NCBI GenBank assembly: GCA_963777775.1
Contig: CAVZRL010000009.1
Location: 1,116,001-1,180,000, forward strand
DNA from: WHSW01 sp963777775
GTDB lineage: Bacteria > Actinomycetota > Thermoleophilia > Solirubrobacterales > 70-9
Length of the DNA: 64,000 nucleotides
Direction: 5' to 3'
This document shows, one piece after another, positions 51,524-60,748 of the stretch (the stretch's first letter is position 1; every line of letters starts with the position of its first letter). The notes under the pieces are model-generated. The model did not search any database. It worked only from the letters and a program-made list of their open reading frames with translations, and was not told where the DNA came from. The position numbers were made by a program, and so were the translations under genes.

Positions 51524-52381
51524 TCAGATCCTCGCTGCGCCGAAGCCGAGCAGGCCGGGACCGGCGTGCGCGCCGATCACCGGGCCGATCTCGGAGACCA
51601 TCACCGGATCGGTGCCGAACACCTGCCGGCACTCGTCGACCAGCGCCCGGGCCGTGTCGGGGTCCTGGATGTGCTGGACGATCCACCAGGTCGCGCCGGC
51701 GTCCTTGCGCTCGCGGGCGAACTCGACCATCCGCTCGAACGCCCGCCGCCGGGTCCGCACCCGCTCGACCGGCGTGATCTCCTCTGCCAGGGTCAGGATC
51801 GGCTTGATGTGCAGGGCGGAGCCGACCAGGGCCCGGGCGGCGCCGATCCGCCCTCCCTTGCGCAGGTACTCCAGCGTGTCGACCGCGAACCACAGCACCA
51901 GCCCGTCGCGCGCTCGACTCGCGGTTTCGAGCGCCTCGGCGCCGCTCGCCCCTGCGGCGGCCGCCCGGGCCGCGGCGAGCACCAGCATCGCCTGCCCGCC
52001 GCAGGCCGTGCGGCTGTCGAGGATCCCGATCCGCTCGCCGCCGCGCCCGCTCTCGATCAGCTGCGCGCGTGCCTGCTCGGCCGAGTCGCAGGTCCCCGAG
52101 ATCCCGCTCGAGAGGTGGATCGAGACGATCTCGCCACCGTCTGCGAGCAGCGGCTCGTAGAGCGCGAGGAAGTCCCCGACCGAGGGCTGAGACGTGGTCG
52201 CGCCCTGCTCGCTGCCCCGCAGCCGCTGGTAGAAGTCGCCGTACTCGCCGGGCCCGATCTCGGACTCGGGCCGCTGTTTTCCGTCGAGCGTCACGTAGAG
52301 GCTGATCCGGTGGATCCCGTGCGCGTCGATCAGCTCGTCGGGCAGATAGGCGGTGGTGTCGGTGACGACTGCCGTGCTCAC
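51524..52381 (-). CDS. DegV-family fatty-acid-binding protein
   Basis: A 285-residue protein binding a long-chain fatty acid as the carrier for fatty acid kinase (family knowledge of FakB). TAVVTDTTAYLP, TSQPSVGDFLALY, HLSSGISGTCDSAEQA and ILDSRTACGGQAM match family blocks. TAGAAC lies 7 nt before GTG 52381. No FakA is nearby. Confidence 0.9.
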   Translation of the reverse strand: MSTAVVTDTTAYLPDELIDAHGIHRISLYVTLDGKQRPESEIGPGEYGDFYQRLRGSEQGATTSQPSVGDFLALYEPLLADGGEIVSIHLSSGISGTCDSAEQARAQLIESGRGGERIGILDSRTACGGQAMLVLAAARAAAAGASGAEALETASRARDGLVLWFAVDTLEYLRKGGRIGAARALVGSALHIKPILTLAEEITPVERVRTRRRAFERMVEFARERKDAGATWWIVQHIQDPDTARALVDECRQVFGTDPVMVSEIGPVIGAHAGPGLLGFGAARI

Positions 52382-52388
52382 CGGGCCG

Positions 52389-52394
52389 GTTCTA
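52389..52394 (-). promoter_or_regulatory. -10-like hexamer of the degV gene
   Basis: TAGAAC, 7 nt before GTG 52381. Confidence 0.4.
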
Positions 52395-52436
52395 TCACCG
52401 ATCGGCGCTCCGCCGGGCCTCGCTCGTCCGCTGGTC

Positions 52437-52442
52437 TAGATT
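52437..52442 (+). promoter_or_regulatory. -10 hexamer, leaderless promoter of the HpnA-like epimerase
   Basis: TAGATT, 6 nt before GTG 52449, so +1 coincides with the start codon. Confidence 0.5.
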
Positions 52443-52448
52443 CAGCCC

Positions 52449-53504
52449 GTGGCGAAGACCCTGGTCACCGGCGGCAGCGGCTTTCTCGGCTCGCACCTGG
52501 TGCGCGCGCTGGCGCAGCGCGGCGACGAGCTGCGGCTGCTCGCCCGCCGCAACTCCGACCTCGGGCCCCTCGAGGGGGTCGAGTTCGAGCGGGCGACCGG
52601 CGACATCACCGACCGCCGCGCCGTTCGTCGTGCGATCGAGGGGGTCGAGCGGGTCTTTCACGTCGCCGGCCGGACCTCGCTGCGGGCCGTCGACCGCGAT
52701 GCCGTCTTCGACGCCAACCTGCGCGGGGCCCGGAACGTCTTCGAGGAAGCGCTGCGGGCCGGGGTGGAGCGGCTCGTGCACACTTCGAGCGTCGGCGCGA
52801 TCGGGGTCGCCAAGCCGGGCGGGACCGCGGACGAGAGCACCTCGTTCGAGATCGGGCACCTCGGCCTCGCCTACGTCAACTCCAAGCACGAGGCGGAGCT
52901 CGAGGCGCTGCACCTCGCCGCGCGCGGCCTCCCGGTCGTGATCGTCAACCCCACCTTCGCCCTCGGCCCCGACGATCCGACCGGGACCTCGATGGGCCTG
53001 GTCCGGCGGTTCCTGCTCCGCCAGATCCCGGTCTACGTCAACGGCGGGCTCAACATCGTCGACGTCCGGGACGTCGCGGCCGGCCACCTGCTGGCCGACG
53101 AGAAGGGGGAGGTGGGTGAGCGCTACATCCTCGGCGGGCGCAACTTCACCCTCGACCGCCTGTTCGCCGACCTGACCCGGATCTCAGGCGTCGCTCCCCC
53201 AGACCTCAGGCTTCCAGCATCGATCGCAATCGTCGCCTCCGAGGCGGCGCAGCGGGCCCGGGCGCCGATCGCGATCGCCCCCGACGAGGTCCGCTCGGCG
53301 TCGCTGTGGTGGACCTACCGGAGCACGAAGGCCAAGCAGCAGCTCGGCTTTCGGGCGCGTCCGCACGAGCAGACGCTCGAGGAGGCGGTCGCCTGGCAAC
53401 GGGAGCAGATCGGCGACCGCTCCCCGGCGGGCGGGCTGCCGCGGCTCGCCCTGCGCGCCGCCGGCCGCCTGCTCGGCGGCTTGGAGCGAGTCACCGGCCG
53501 ATGA
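52449..53504 (+). CDS. NAD-dependent epimerase, HpnA-like
   Basis: A 351-residue extended SDR: LVTGGSGFLGSHLVRAL, VFHVAGRTSL, HTSSVGAIG, and YVNSKHEAE (YxxxK). VNGGLNIVDVRDVAAGHLLA is typical of hopanoid-associated sugar epimerases. No squalene-hopene cyclase is present here, so the hopanoid link is unproven. GTG leaderless start; coupled to the thioredoxin-fold gene. Confidence 0.82.
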   Translation: MAKTLVTGGSGFLGSHLVRALAQRGDELRLLARRNSDLGPLEGVEFERATGDITDRRAVRRAIEGVERVFHVAGRTSLRAVDRDAVFDANLRGARNVFEEALRAGVERLVHTSSVGAIGVAKPGGTADESTSFEIGHLGLAYVNSKHEAELEALHLAARGLPVVIVNPTFALGPDDPTGTSMGLVRRFLLRQIPVYVNGGLNIVDVRDVAAGHLLADEKGEVGERYILGGRNFTLDRLFADLTRISGVAPPDLRLPASIAIVASEAAQRARAPIAIAPDEVRSASLWWTYRSTKAKQQLGFRARPHEQTLEEAVAWQREQIGDRSPAGGLPRLALRAAGRLLGGLERVTGR

Positions 53505-53770
53505 GCCGGGTGCTGTACCGGTGCCAGACGCCGAGCAACGTCCTCTGCCCGTGCGGGGCGGTCGAGCGGCGGCTGCGCAAGCTCGAGCTCGAACACGCGA
53601 CCCGCCGGGTCCCCTACCGGCGCTCGGCCCGCCCCGAGATCGAGGAGCTGACCCGCCAGGATCGGGTCCCGGTGCTGGTCGACGGCGACGAGGTGATCTC
53701 GGACTCGAAGCGGATCATCGAGTACCTGGAATGGAAGTACGCCGAGCGCAAGGACCGATCTGGACGCTGA
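53501..53770 (+). CDS. glutaredoxin/GST-N-domain protein
   Basis: An 89-residue thioredoxin-fold protein. LYRCQTPSNVLCPCG carries a CPC active-site-like motif; VPVLVDGDEVISDSKRIIEYL is the GST N-terminal signature (cis-Pro and glutathione-type SDS loop). Probably a redox protein. ATGA overlap with the epimerase. Confidence 0.8.
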   Translation: MSRVLYRCQTPSNVLCPCGAVERRLRKLELEHATRRVPYRRSARPEIEELTRQDRVPVLVDGDEVISDSKRIIEYLEWKYAERKDRSGR

Positions 53771-53785
53771 CGACCGGCTGTGCTT

Positions 53786-53791
53786 TAGAAT
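53786..53791 (+). promoter_or_regulatory. -10 hexamer, leaderless promoter of the ErpA-type gene
   Basis: TAGAAT, 8 nt before ATG 53800. Confidence 0.5.
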
Positions 53792-53799
53792 CCGAAGCG

Positions 53800-54168
53800 A
53801 TGGACACGCCAGAATCAGCGGTAACGATCACCGACGCAGCCGCGGGGAAGATCCGCGACCTGGTCGCCGCGAGCGAAGCGGAGCAGGCGCTGCGCGTCGC
53901 CGTCAAGGGCGGCGGCTGCTCGGGCTTCCAATACGCGCTGGCGCTCGACGCGCCGAAGGCAGACGACCACGTGTTTGAGCAGAACGGGGTCGCCGTGGTC
54001 GTCGACAAGGTCAGCATGCAGTTCGTCTTCGGCTCCCAGGTCGACTACATGGACGGCCTTCAGGGAGCCGGGTTCACGGTCAACAACCCGAACGTGGTCG
54101 CCGCATGCGGCTGCGGCTCCTCGTTCCAGGTCCGCGAGGACGCGGCCGAGCAGGCCGCCTCCGTCTGA
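53800..54168 (+). CDS. erpA: A-type iron-sulfur carrier (HesB/ErpA)
   Basis: A 122-residue A-type carrier delivering Fe-S clusters to apoproteins. The three ligand cysteines are present: GGGCSGF and CGCGSSF near the C-terminus. Leaderless start. Followed immediately by the ABC-F gene. Confidence 0.92.
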   Translation: MDTPESAVTITDAAAGKIRDLVAASEAEQALRVAVKGGGCSGFQYALALDAPKADDHVFEQNGVAVVVDKVSMQFVFGSQVDYMDGLQGAGFTVNNPNVVAACGCGSSFQVREDAAEQAASV

Positions 54169-54171
54169 GCC

Positions 54172-56043
<1,872 letters not shown>

Positions 56044-56064
56044 CCGGCCGGGCGAGCGCTAGCG

Positions 56065-56466
56065 CTAGCTGAGCGGCATCGGGGGGCTCTGCTGGGAGCC
56101 CCCGGGCAGGATCCGCTGCGGCTCGGGCGGGGTCGCGTCGGCCGGCTGCTCGACCTCGAGCAGCTCGGCGAGCTCGCCGGACTCGAGCAGCTCCTCGACG
56201 ATGTCGGCCCCGCCGACCAGCTCGCCGTTGACGTACAGCTGGGGGAAGGTCTGCCAGTCGGAGAGCTCGGCGGTCACCTCGCGCAGTGGCTGCAGCGCCG
56301 GGAGCACGTCGACCGCCCCGTAGTCGACTCCGAGCTGGTCGAGGACCCCGACCACCCGCATCGAGAATCCGCAGCGGGGCATCTCAGGAGTCCCCTTCAT
56401 GAACAGGAGCACCGGGTTGTCGGCGATCGCCTGCTCGACCTGCTGCTTGAGCTCGGGGTCAGCCAT
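56065..56466 (-). CDS. grxD: monothiol glutaredoxin GrxD
   Basis: A 133-residue CGFS-type glutaredoxin that holds and transfers [2Fe-2S] clusters. KGTPEMPRCGFSMR has the active site; WQTFPQLYVNGELVGGADI is the GSH-binding region. The last 30 residues form a Pro-rich tail. TATCTT lies 8 nt before ATG. BolA, its usual partner, is the adjacent gene. Confidence 0.93.
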   Translation of the reverse strand: MADPELKQQVEQAIADNPVLLFMKGTPEMPRCGFSMRVVGVLDQLGVDYGAVDVLPALQPLREVTAELSDWQTFPQLYVNGELVGGADIVEELLESGELAELLEVEQPADATPPEPQRILPGGSQQSPPMPLS

Positions 56467-56474
56467 CTGCTCTC

Positions 56475-56480
56475 AAGATA
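56475..56480 (-). promoter_or_regulatory. -10 hexamer of grxD
   Basis: TATCTT, 8 nt before ATG 56466. Confidence 0.4.
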
Positions 56481-56488
56481 GCGCAGCG

Positions 56489-56719
56489 CTACCCGGCGAC
56501 CGAGGCGCTGATCGAGAGCGCGTGGATCGAGCCGTCGTCGAAGCGCTCGCGGACCGCGTTGCGGACCAGCCGGTGCTGGTCGATCCTCGACAGGCCCTCG
56601 AACTGCCTTGCGCGGACGATCGCGCGCAGGTGATCGCCGCCGCCCTCGTCGATCACCTCGACCTCGGCCCCGGGGAGCGCCCGCTCGATCATCGACTTGA
56701 TCTCGGCCAGGTCCGCCAT
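56489..56719 (-). CDS. bolA: BolA-family protein
   Basis: A 76-residue BolA-like protein (IKSMIERALPGAEVEVIDEGGGDHLRAIVRARQFEGLSRIDQHRLV...). H29 and H44 (in DQHRLV) match the positions that help bind a shared cluster with monothiol glutaredoxin. It lies between fprA (2-bp gap) and grxD, same strand. Confidence 0.92.
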   Translation of the reverse strand: MADLAEIKSMIERALPGAEVEVIDEGGGDHLRAIVRARQFEGLSRIDQHRLVRNAVRERFDDGSIHALSISASVAG

Positions 56720-56721
56720 CG

Positions 56722-58134
56722 CTAGCCGGCCACCCGGTGCGTCTCGCGAGCCGCCTCGACCATCTCGGCGACGGTGCAGAACTTGATCCGGGGGCGGCCG
56801 TGGGGCTCGCCCGCCTCGACCTCGGCCTGGTCGATCGCTTGCCAGCCGATGTAGGTGACGTGGTCGGCGCCCCGCTCTGCCAGCAGCTCCTCGATCAAAG
56901 GCTCGACCGGCTCCCGGTCAGGCACCGCACCCGCCTCGAGGTCGGCGAGCAGGCTGGCGACGGTCTCCAGGGCGTCCTTCTTGTTCGTCCCGATCACGCC
57001 TGAGGGGCCGCGCTTGATCCAGCCCACCGCGTAGTGGCCGGGTACCGGGTCACCGCCGGCGGATTCGGTCACCCGACCGCCGTCGTTCGGGATCAGGCCG
57101 CGATCGGCATCGAACGGCAGGCCTTCGAGCCCGATCCCCCGGTAGCCGATCGAGCGCAGCACCAGCCCGCAGTCGAGCTCCTCGCGCTCGCCGGTGTCTC
57201 GGGCGCGGATCGCGCCGGAGTCGTCGCGGTAGAGCTCGTTACGGCCGATCACGATGCCCTGCACGCGGCCCTCCCCGCGGATCTCGATCGGTGAGCAGCA
57301 GAACCGCATCACGACCCGCTTGCGCTTGCCCTCGGGTGGGCGCTGAGAGAACTCGCGGAAGATCTCGACGTTGCGGCGGTGGGTCGGCTCGCAATCCTCG
57401 GATTCCAGGTACTCGCGGCTTGCTGAGTCGAGCTCGACCTCCGCCGGGTCGATGATGATGTCGGCCTCGGTCAACTCGCCCAGCTCGCGGACCTCCGGGT
57501 TGGTGAAGGCGGCCTGCGCGGGCCCCCGGCGCCCGAGCACGACGATCTCCTCGACCCCCGACGAGGACAACGCCTCGATCGCGTGGTCGGCGGTGTCGGT
57601 GGTCTCGAGCTCGGCCCGCGGCAGCGCCAGCATCCTTGCCACGTCGGTGGCGACGTTGCCGTTGCCGATCACCACCGCGCGCTTGGCGGAGAGGTCGAAA
57701 TCGCGCTCGGCGAAATCGGGATGGGCGTTGTACCAGTTGACGAACTCGGTCGCCGCGTGCGAGCCGGGCAGGTCCTCGCCCGGAATCCCGAGCCTGCGGT
57801 CGGTCGCGGTCCCGTAGGCCGAGACGACGGCGTTGTAGCGGGCGTCGAGCTCGCCGATCGTGACGTCGCGACCAATCTCGACGTTGCCGAAGAAGCGAAA
57901 GCCCGCCCGCGCGGCGGTCTTCTCATAGACCCGGATCACCGACTTGATCTTCGGGTGGTCGGGGGCGACCCCGGCGCGAACGAGCCCGAAGGGCGTCGGA
58001 AGGCGGTCGAACATGTCCACCTCGATCGCGACCTGCTCGTTTCGTAGCAGGTGCTCGGCCGCGTAGAACCCGGCCGGGCCGGAGCCGACGATCGCGATGC
58101 GAAGCGGGTTCTCGGGACTGCCCAGCGGTGCCAT
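56722..58134 (-). CDS. fprA: ferredoxin/adrenodoxin-NADP reductase FprA
   Basis: A 470-residue FAD/NADPH enzyme passing electrons between NADPH and ferredoxin. IAIVGSGPAGFYAAEHLL binds FAD; TPFGLVRAGVAPDHPKIK and VIGNGNVATDVARML (NADP site) are FprA hallmarks; GWIKRGPSGVIGTNKKDA closes the FAD domain. First gene of fprA-bolA, possibly with grxD. Confidence 0.94.
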   Translation of the reverse strand: MAPLGSPENPLRIAIVGSGPAGFYAAEHLLRNEQVAIEVDMFDRLPTPFGLVRAGVAPDHPKIKSVIRVYEKTAARAGFRFFGNVEIGRDVTIGELDARYNAVVSAYGTATDRRLGIPGEDLPGSHAATEFVNWYNAHPDFAERDFDLSAKRAVVIGNGNVATDVARMLALPRAELETTDTADHAIEALSSSGVEEIVVLGRRGPAQAAFTNPEVRELGELTEADIIIDPAEVELDSASREYLESEDCEPTHRRNVEIFREFSQRPPEGKRKRVVMRFCCSPIEIRGEGRVQGIVIGRNELYRDDSGAIRARDTGEREELDCGLVLRSIGYRGIGLEGLPFDADRGLIPNDGGRVTESAGGDPVPGHYAVGWIKRGPSGVIGTNKKDALETVASLLADLEAGAVPDREPVEPLIEELLAERGADHVTYIGWQAIDQAEVEAGEPHGRPRIKFCTVAEMVEAARETHRVAG

Positions 58135-58176
58135 TGCGAGCGCGAAAGGGTAGGGGATCGGTTCTGGTGCGGCGGG

Positions 58177-58875
58177 TCAGCCGGCGGTGAGCGCAGCGCC
58201 GGCGGCGGTCCCGTCGAGCGCGTCGAGCGCCCGCGCCGCCGACATCGAGACGCAGGTGAAGATCGGCACGTCGCGGAGCGTGTAGGCGCTCGACTCCGAG
58301 CCGCGAAGCTCCTGGACCAGGTCGAGGAACTCGCCCGGGTCGTCGCACTCGAACGAGACCACGAACTCCTGGTCGTCGAGCCCAAACGAGTAGGCGGTGT
58401 TGATCGTGATCTCCGGGTAGCGGCGGCCGATTTCGATGTGCTCCTCCATCACCCGCCGTCGCTCGGCGAGTGGCAACCGGTACCAGTCGCGCTTCTTGTC
58501 CAGCGGGTAGACGATGCAGTAGCGGCGCTGCGAGGTGCAGATCTCGGAACGCGCCGAGGCCTCCGAGTAGGGCGACGGCTTCGTCATCGCCAGGTAGGAG
58601 TGGGGGATCGTCGCCCACTTCGCGAGGCCGCTCTGCGCGAGTACGACGTGGAAGGTGTGGATGTCCTCGAGCACCGGGCTCTGGGCGAGCAGCATCAGGT
58701 CGGTGTCGCCTCGCGTGCCGACGGTCGAGTACGCGCGCAGCGAGCGGTCGAGCGCGAAGTCCTCGCAGGCGGCGAGGAACTCCCGTTTATCCTCCGCCCG
58801 CGCCTCCGGGTCTCGGCGCTGCCATGCAGGGTCGAGCTTGAAGAAAGTGAACTTGGCATACGTGCGATCGGCCAT
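58177..58875 (-). CDS. hemQ: coproheme decarboxylase HemQ/ChdC (chlorite dismutase family)
   Basis: Last step of the coproporphyrin-dependent heme route: decarboxylates coproheme to heme b. The 232 residues show YPLDKKRDWYRLP (Y123 the likely radical tyrosine) and RVMEEHIEIG (H146 the proximal heme ligand). GLDDQEFVVSFECDDPGEFLDLVQ is the conserved C-terminal strand-helix. TAGCAT -10 is 7 nt before ATG. Typical of monoderm bacteria. Confidence 0.93.
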   Translation of the reverse strand: MADRTYAKFTFFKLDPAWQRRDPEARAEDKREFLAACEDFALDRSLRAYSTVGTRGDTDLMLLAQSPVLEDIHTFHVVLAQSGLAKWATIPHSYLAMTKPSPYSEASARSEICTSQRRYCIVYPLDKKRDWYRLPLAERRRVMEEHIEIGRRYPEITINTAYSFGLDDQEFVVSFECDDPGEFLDLVQELRGSESSAYTLRDVPIFTCVSMSAARALDALDGTAAGAALTAG

Positions 58876-60730
58876 TGCCGCGATGCTAGCGCTCGCATCG
58901 CTCGCGGCTGCGTCCTCCGCGAGCGCCCAGCACCGCGCCCGCGTGGTGGTCGCAGTGCTGCCCTACGGGACCACCGTGGAGGAGATCGCACGGACGCCGG
59001 CGCTCGCCCCGGGTGTGATCAGCGCCGGCCTCGGCGCGGTCCCGGTCGCCCAGACCTTCCTCGACGTCTCGCAGGGAAACCGCGTCGACGAGGACCTCTA
59101 CGACGGCGAGCTGCCGCGGCTCTATCTGCGCGATGGGGTGGTCCCGCAGCGGCTCTGGGAGCGGACCGTGGCGCGAGCCGGGAGCGCCCCGGCCGACATC
59201 GTTCCCGGCCTGCTCGCCGGCACCCTGGCCGATGCCGGCGTCCCGGTCGCCGCCGAGGCCGACAGTGGCCTCGCGACGCTCGCCGCCGTCGACCGAGAGG
59301 GAGTGGTGCGGATCGCCGAGCCGTCCGCCTGCGAATCGGGCTGCGGGCCGGGACTGAGCGTGGTCCGCGCCCTGCCCGGGCAACTCGGGGCGATGGTCGG
59401 GGCGCTCGGCCGCGATGACCTGCTGATCGCCGTCGCCGCCGGGGCCCGCGCCCAACAGGAGCTGCTCCCGGTCGGGATCGCCGGGGTGGGGTTCGAGGGC
59501 AACCTGACCTCCGCCTCGACCCGGACCGACGGGATCGTGACCACCACCGACATCGCCCCGACCGTCCTCGACCGGCTCGAGGTCGACGTCCCCGAGGAGG
59601 TCAACGGAAGCGAGATCACCTCGTCGGAGCGCCGCGACCCGGAAGCGGTCGCCGAGCTTCAGCAGCGCCTCGACACCCGACCGAGCCGGGAGCCGGTCGT
59701 GCTCGCGCCACTCGGGGCCTGGCTCGTGCTCACCGGCCTGGCGGCGTTGATCTGGCGCCGCCCGGGCGCGCGGGTGGCGTTGCGGCTGCTCGGCCTCAGC
59801 ATCGCCTGGGCTCCGGCCCTCTTGCTGGTCGCCGCAGCGCTCGACGCGGGCGCGCTCGCCTCGGCCCTGCTGGTCGGGATCGGCTCCGTCGCGCTCGCGG
59901 CCCTCGCAGCGGTCCTGCTCGCCGGCCCGGCCGCGCTGGCGCTCGCCTGTGGCGTCACCGTGGCCGCCTACGCGGTCGACGTGATCGCGGGCTCGCCGCT
60001 GACCGCGCTCTCGACCCTGGGCCCGAACCCGGGTGCCGGGGTGCGCTTTTTCGGGATCGGCAACGAGCTCGAGGCGGTGCTCACGACTCTGACCCTGGTC
60101 GGGACGGGGGCCGGCCTGGCGGCGCGACCGCAGACCGAGCGCCGCACCGGTGCGATCTGGTTCGCGGCGACCGCGCTGCTCGCGATCGTCGCCTTTGCGC
60201 CGGGACGCTTCGGCGCGGACGTCGGCGCCGCGATCGTGCTCGGCGCCGGCGGGGCCGCCGCAGTCGCGCTCGCGCTCGGGCTCGAGCGCCGGCGCGCGAT
60301 CGGAATCGTGCTCGGCGCCGGGGTGCTGGCGCTCGCCGCTCTGCTCTGCATCGATCTGGTGCTCGGCGGCGCACACCTGAGCCGCACGGTGCTCGGCGCC
60401 GGCGAGGCGGGCGACGTGGTCGACGTCCTCGACCGCCGCCTGACCCTGATGGTCGACACCTTCGTCCATCCGGTCTATCCCGAGTTGCTCGCGGCCTGCA
60501 CGGCCTTGCTGGTCGTCGGAGTGGTCAAGCGCGAGGCGGTGCTCGCTTGGTTCGGCGACGGGTGGGCGGCGCGCAGCGGCTTCCTCGGAGCGCTGGTCGG
60601 GGTCCTGGTCGGCACGCTCGCCAACGACTCCGGCTCGGTCCTGCTGGTGATCGGGACGATCTACCTCGCGGTCACGGCGGGCTTCTTCTGGGCGACGGCG
60701 GGGGAGGTTCAGGGCGCGACCGCCCCCTGA
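58862..60730 (+). CDS. polytopic envelope protein with an extracellular N-terminal domain
   Basis: A 622-residue protein from GTG 58862, whose signal peptide (MRSAIAAMLALASLAAASSA) is better than that from ATG 58883. The roughly 310-residue exported domain contains TDGIVTTTDIAPTVLDRLEVDVP, resembling the end of alkaline-phosphatase-superfamily domains, but no metal-site motif is clear. It is followed by about 8-10 membrane helices. Function unknown. Its 5' end overlaps hemQ on the other strand. A glycosyltransferase fusion follows after 18 bp. Confidence 0.72.
   Translation: MRSAIAAMLALASLAAASSASAQHRARVVVAVLPYGTTVEEIARTPALAPGVISAGLGAVPVAQTFLDVSQGNRVDEDLYDGELPRLYLRDGVVPQRLWERTVARAGSAPADIVPGLLAGTLADAGVPVAAEADSGLATLAAVDREGVVRIAEPSACESGCGPGLSVVRALPGQLGAMVGALGRDDLLIAVAAGARAQQELLPVGIAGVGFEGNLTSASTRTDGIVTTTDIAPTVLDRLEVDVPEEVNGSEITSSERRDPEAVAELQQRLDTRPSREPVVLAPLGAWLVLTGLAALIWRRPGARVALRLLGLSIAWAPALLLVAAALDAGALASALLVGIGSVALAALAAVLLAGPAALALACGVTVAAYAVDVIAGSPLTALSTLGPNPGAGVRFFGIGNELEAVLTTLTLVGTGAGLAARPQTERRTGAIWFAATALLAIVAFAPGRFGADVGAAIVLGAGGAAAVALALGLERRRAIGIVLGAGVLALAALLCIDLVLGGAHLSRTVLGAGEAGDVVDVLDRRLTLMVDTFVHPVYPELLAACTALLVVGVVKREAVLAWFGDGWAARSGFLGALVGVLVGTLANDSGSVLLVIGTIYLAVTAGFFWATAGEVQGATAP
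58883..58888 (-). promoter_or_regulatory. -10 hexamer of hemQ
   Basis: TAGCAT, 7 nt before ATG 58875; it lies inside the divergent membrane-protein gene. Confidence 0.45.
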
Positions 60731-60735
60731 CTGGT

Positions 60736-60741
60736 TACCAT
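60736..60741 (+). promoter_or_regulatory. -10 hexamer of the GT4/LPG-synthase fusion gene
   Basis: TACCAT, 7 nt before GTG 60749. Confidence 0.4.
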
Positions 60742-60748
60742 CCCCGCG

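Noticed and set aside
56055..56066. Palindrome AGCGCTAGCGCT at the end of grxD as an operator
   Set aside because: It lies between convergent gene ends, includes the grxD stop, and has no promoter nearby; likely chance or a weak terminator stem.
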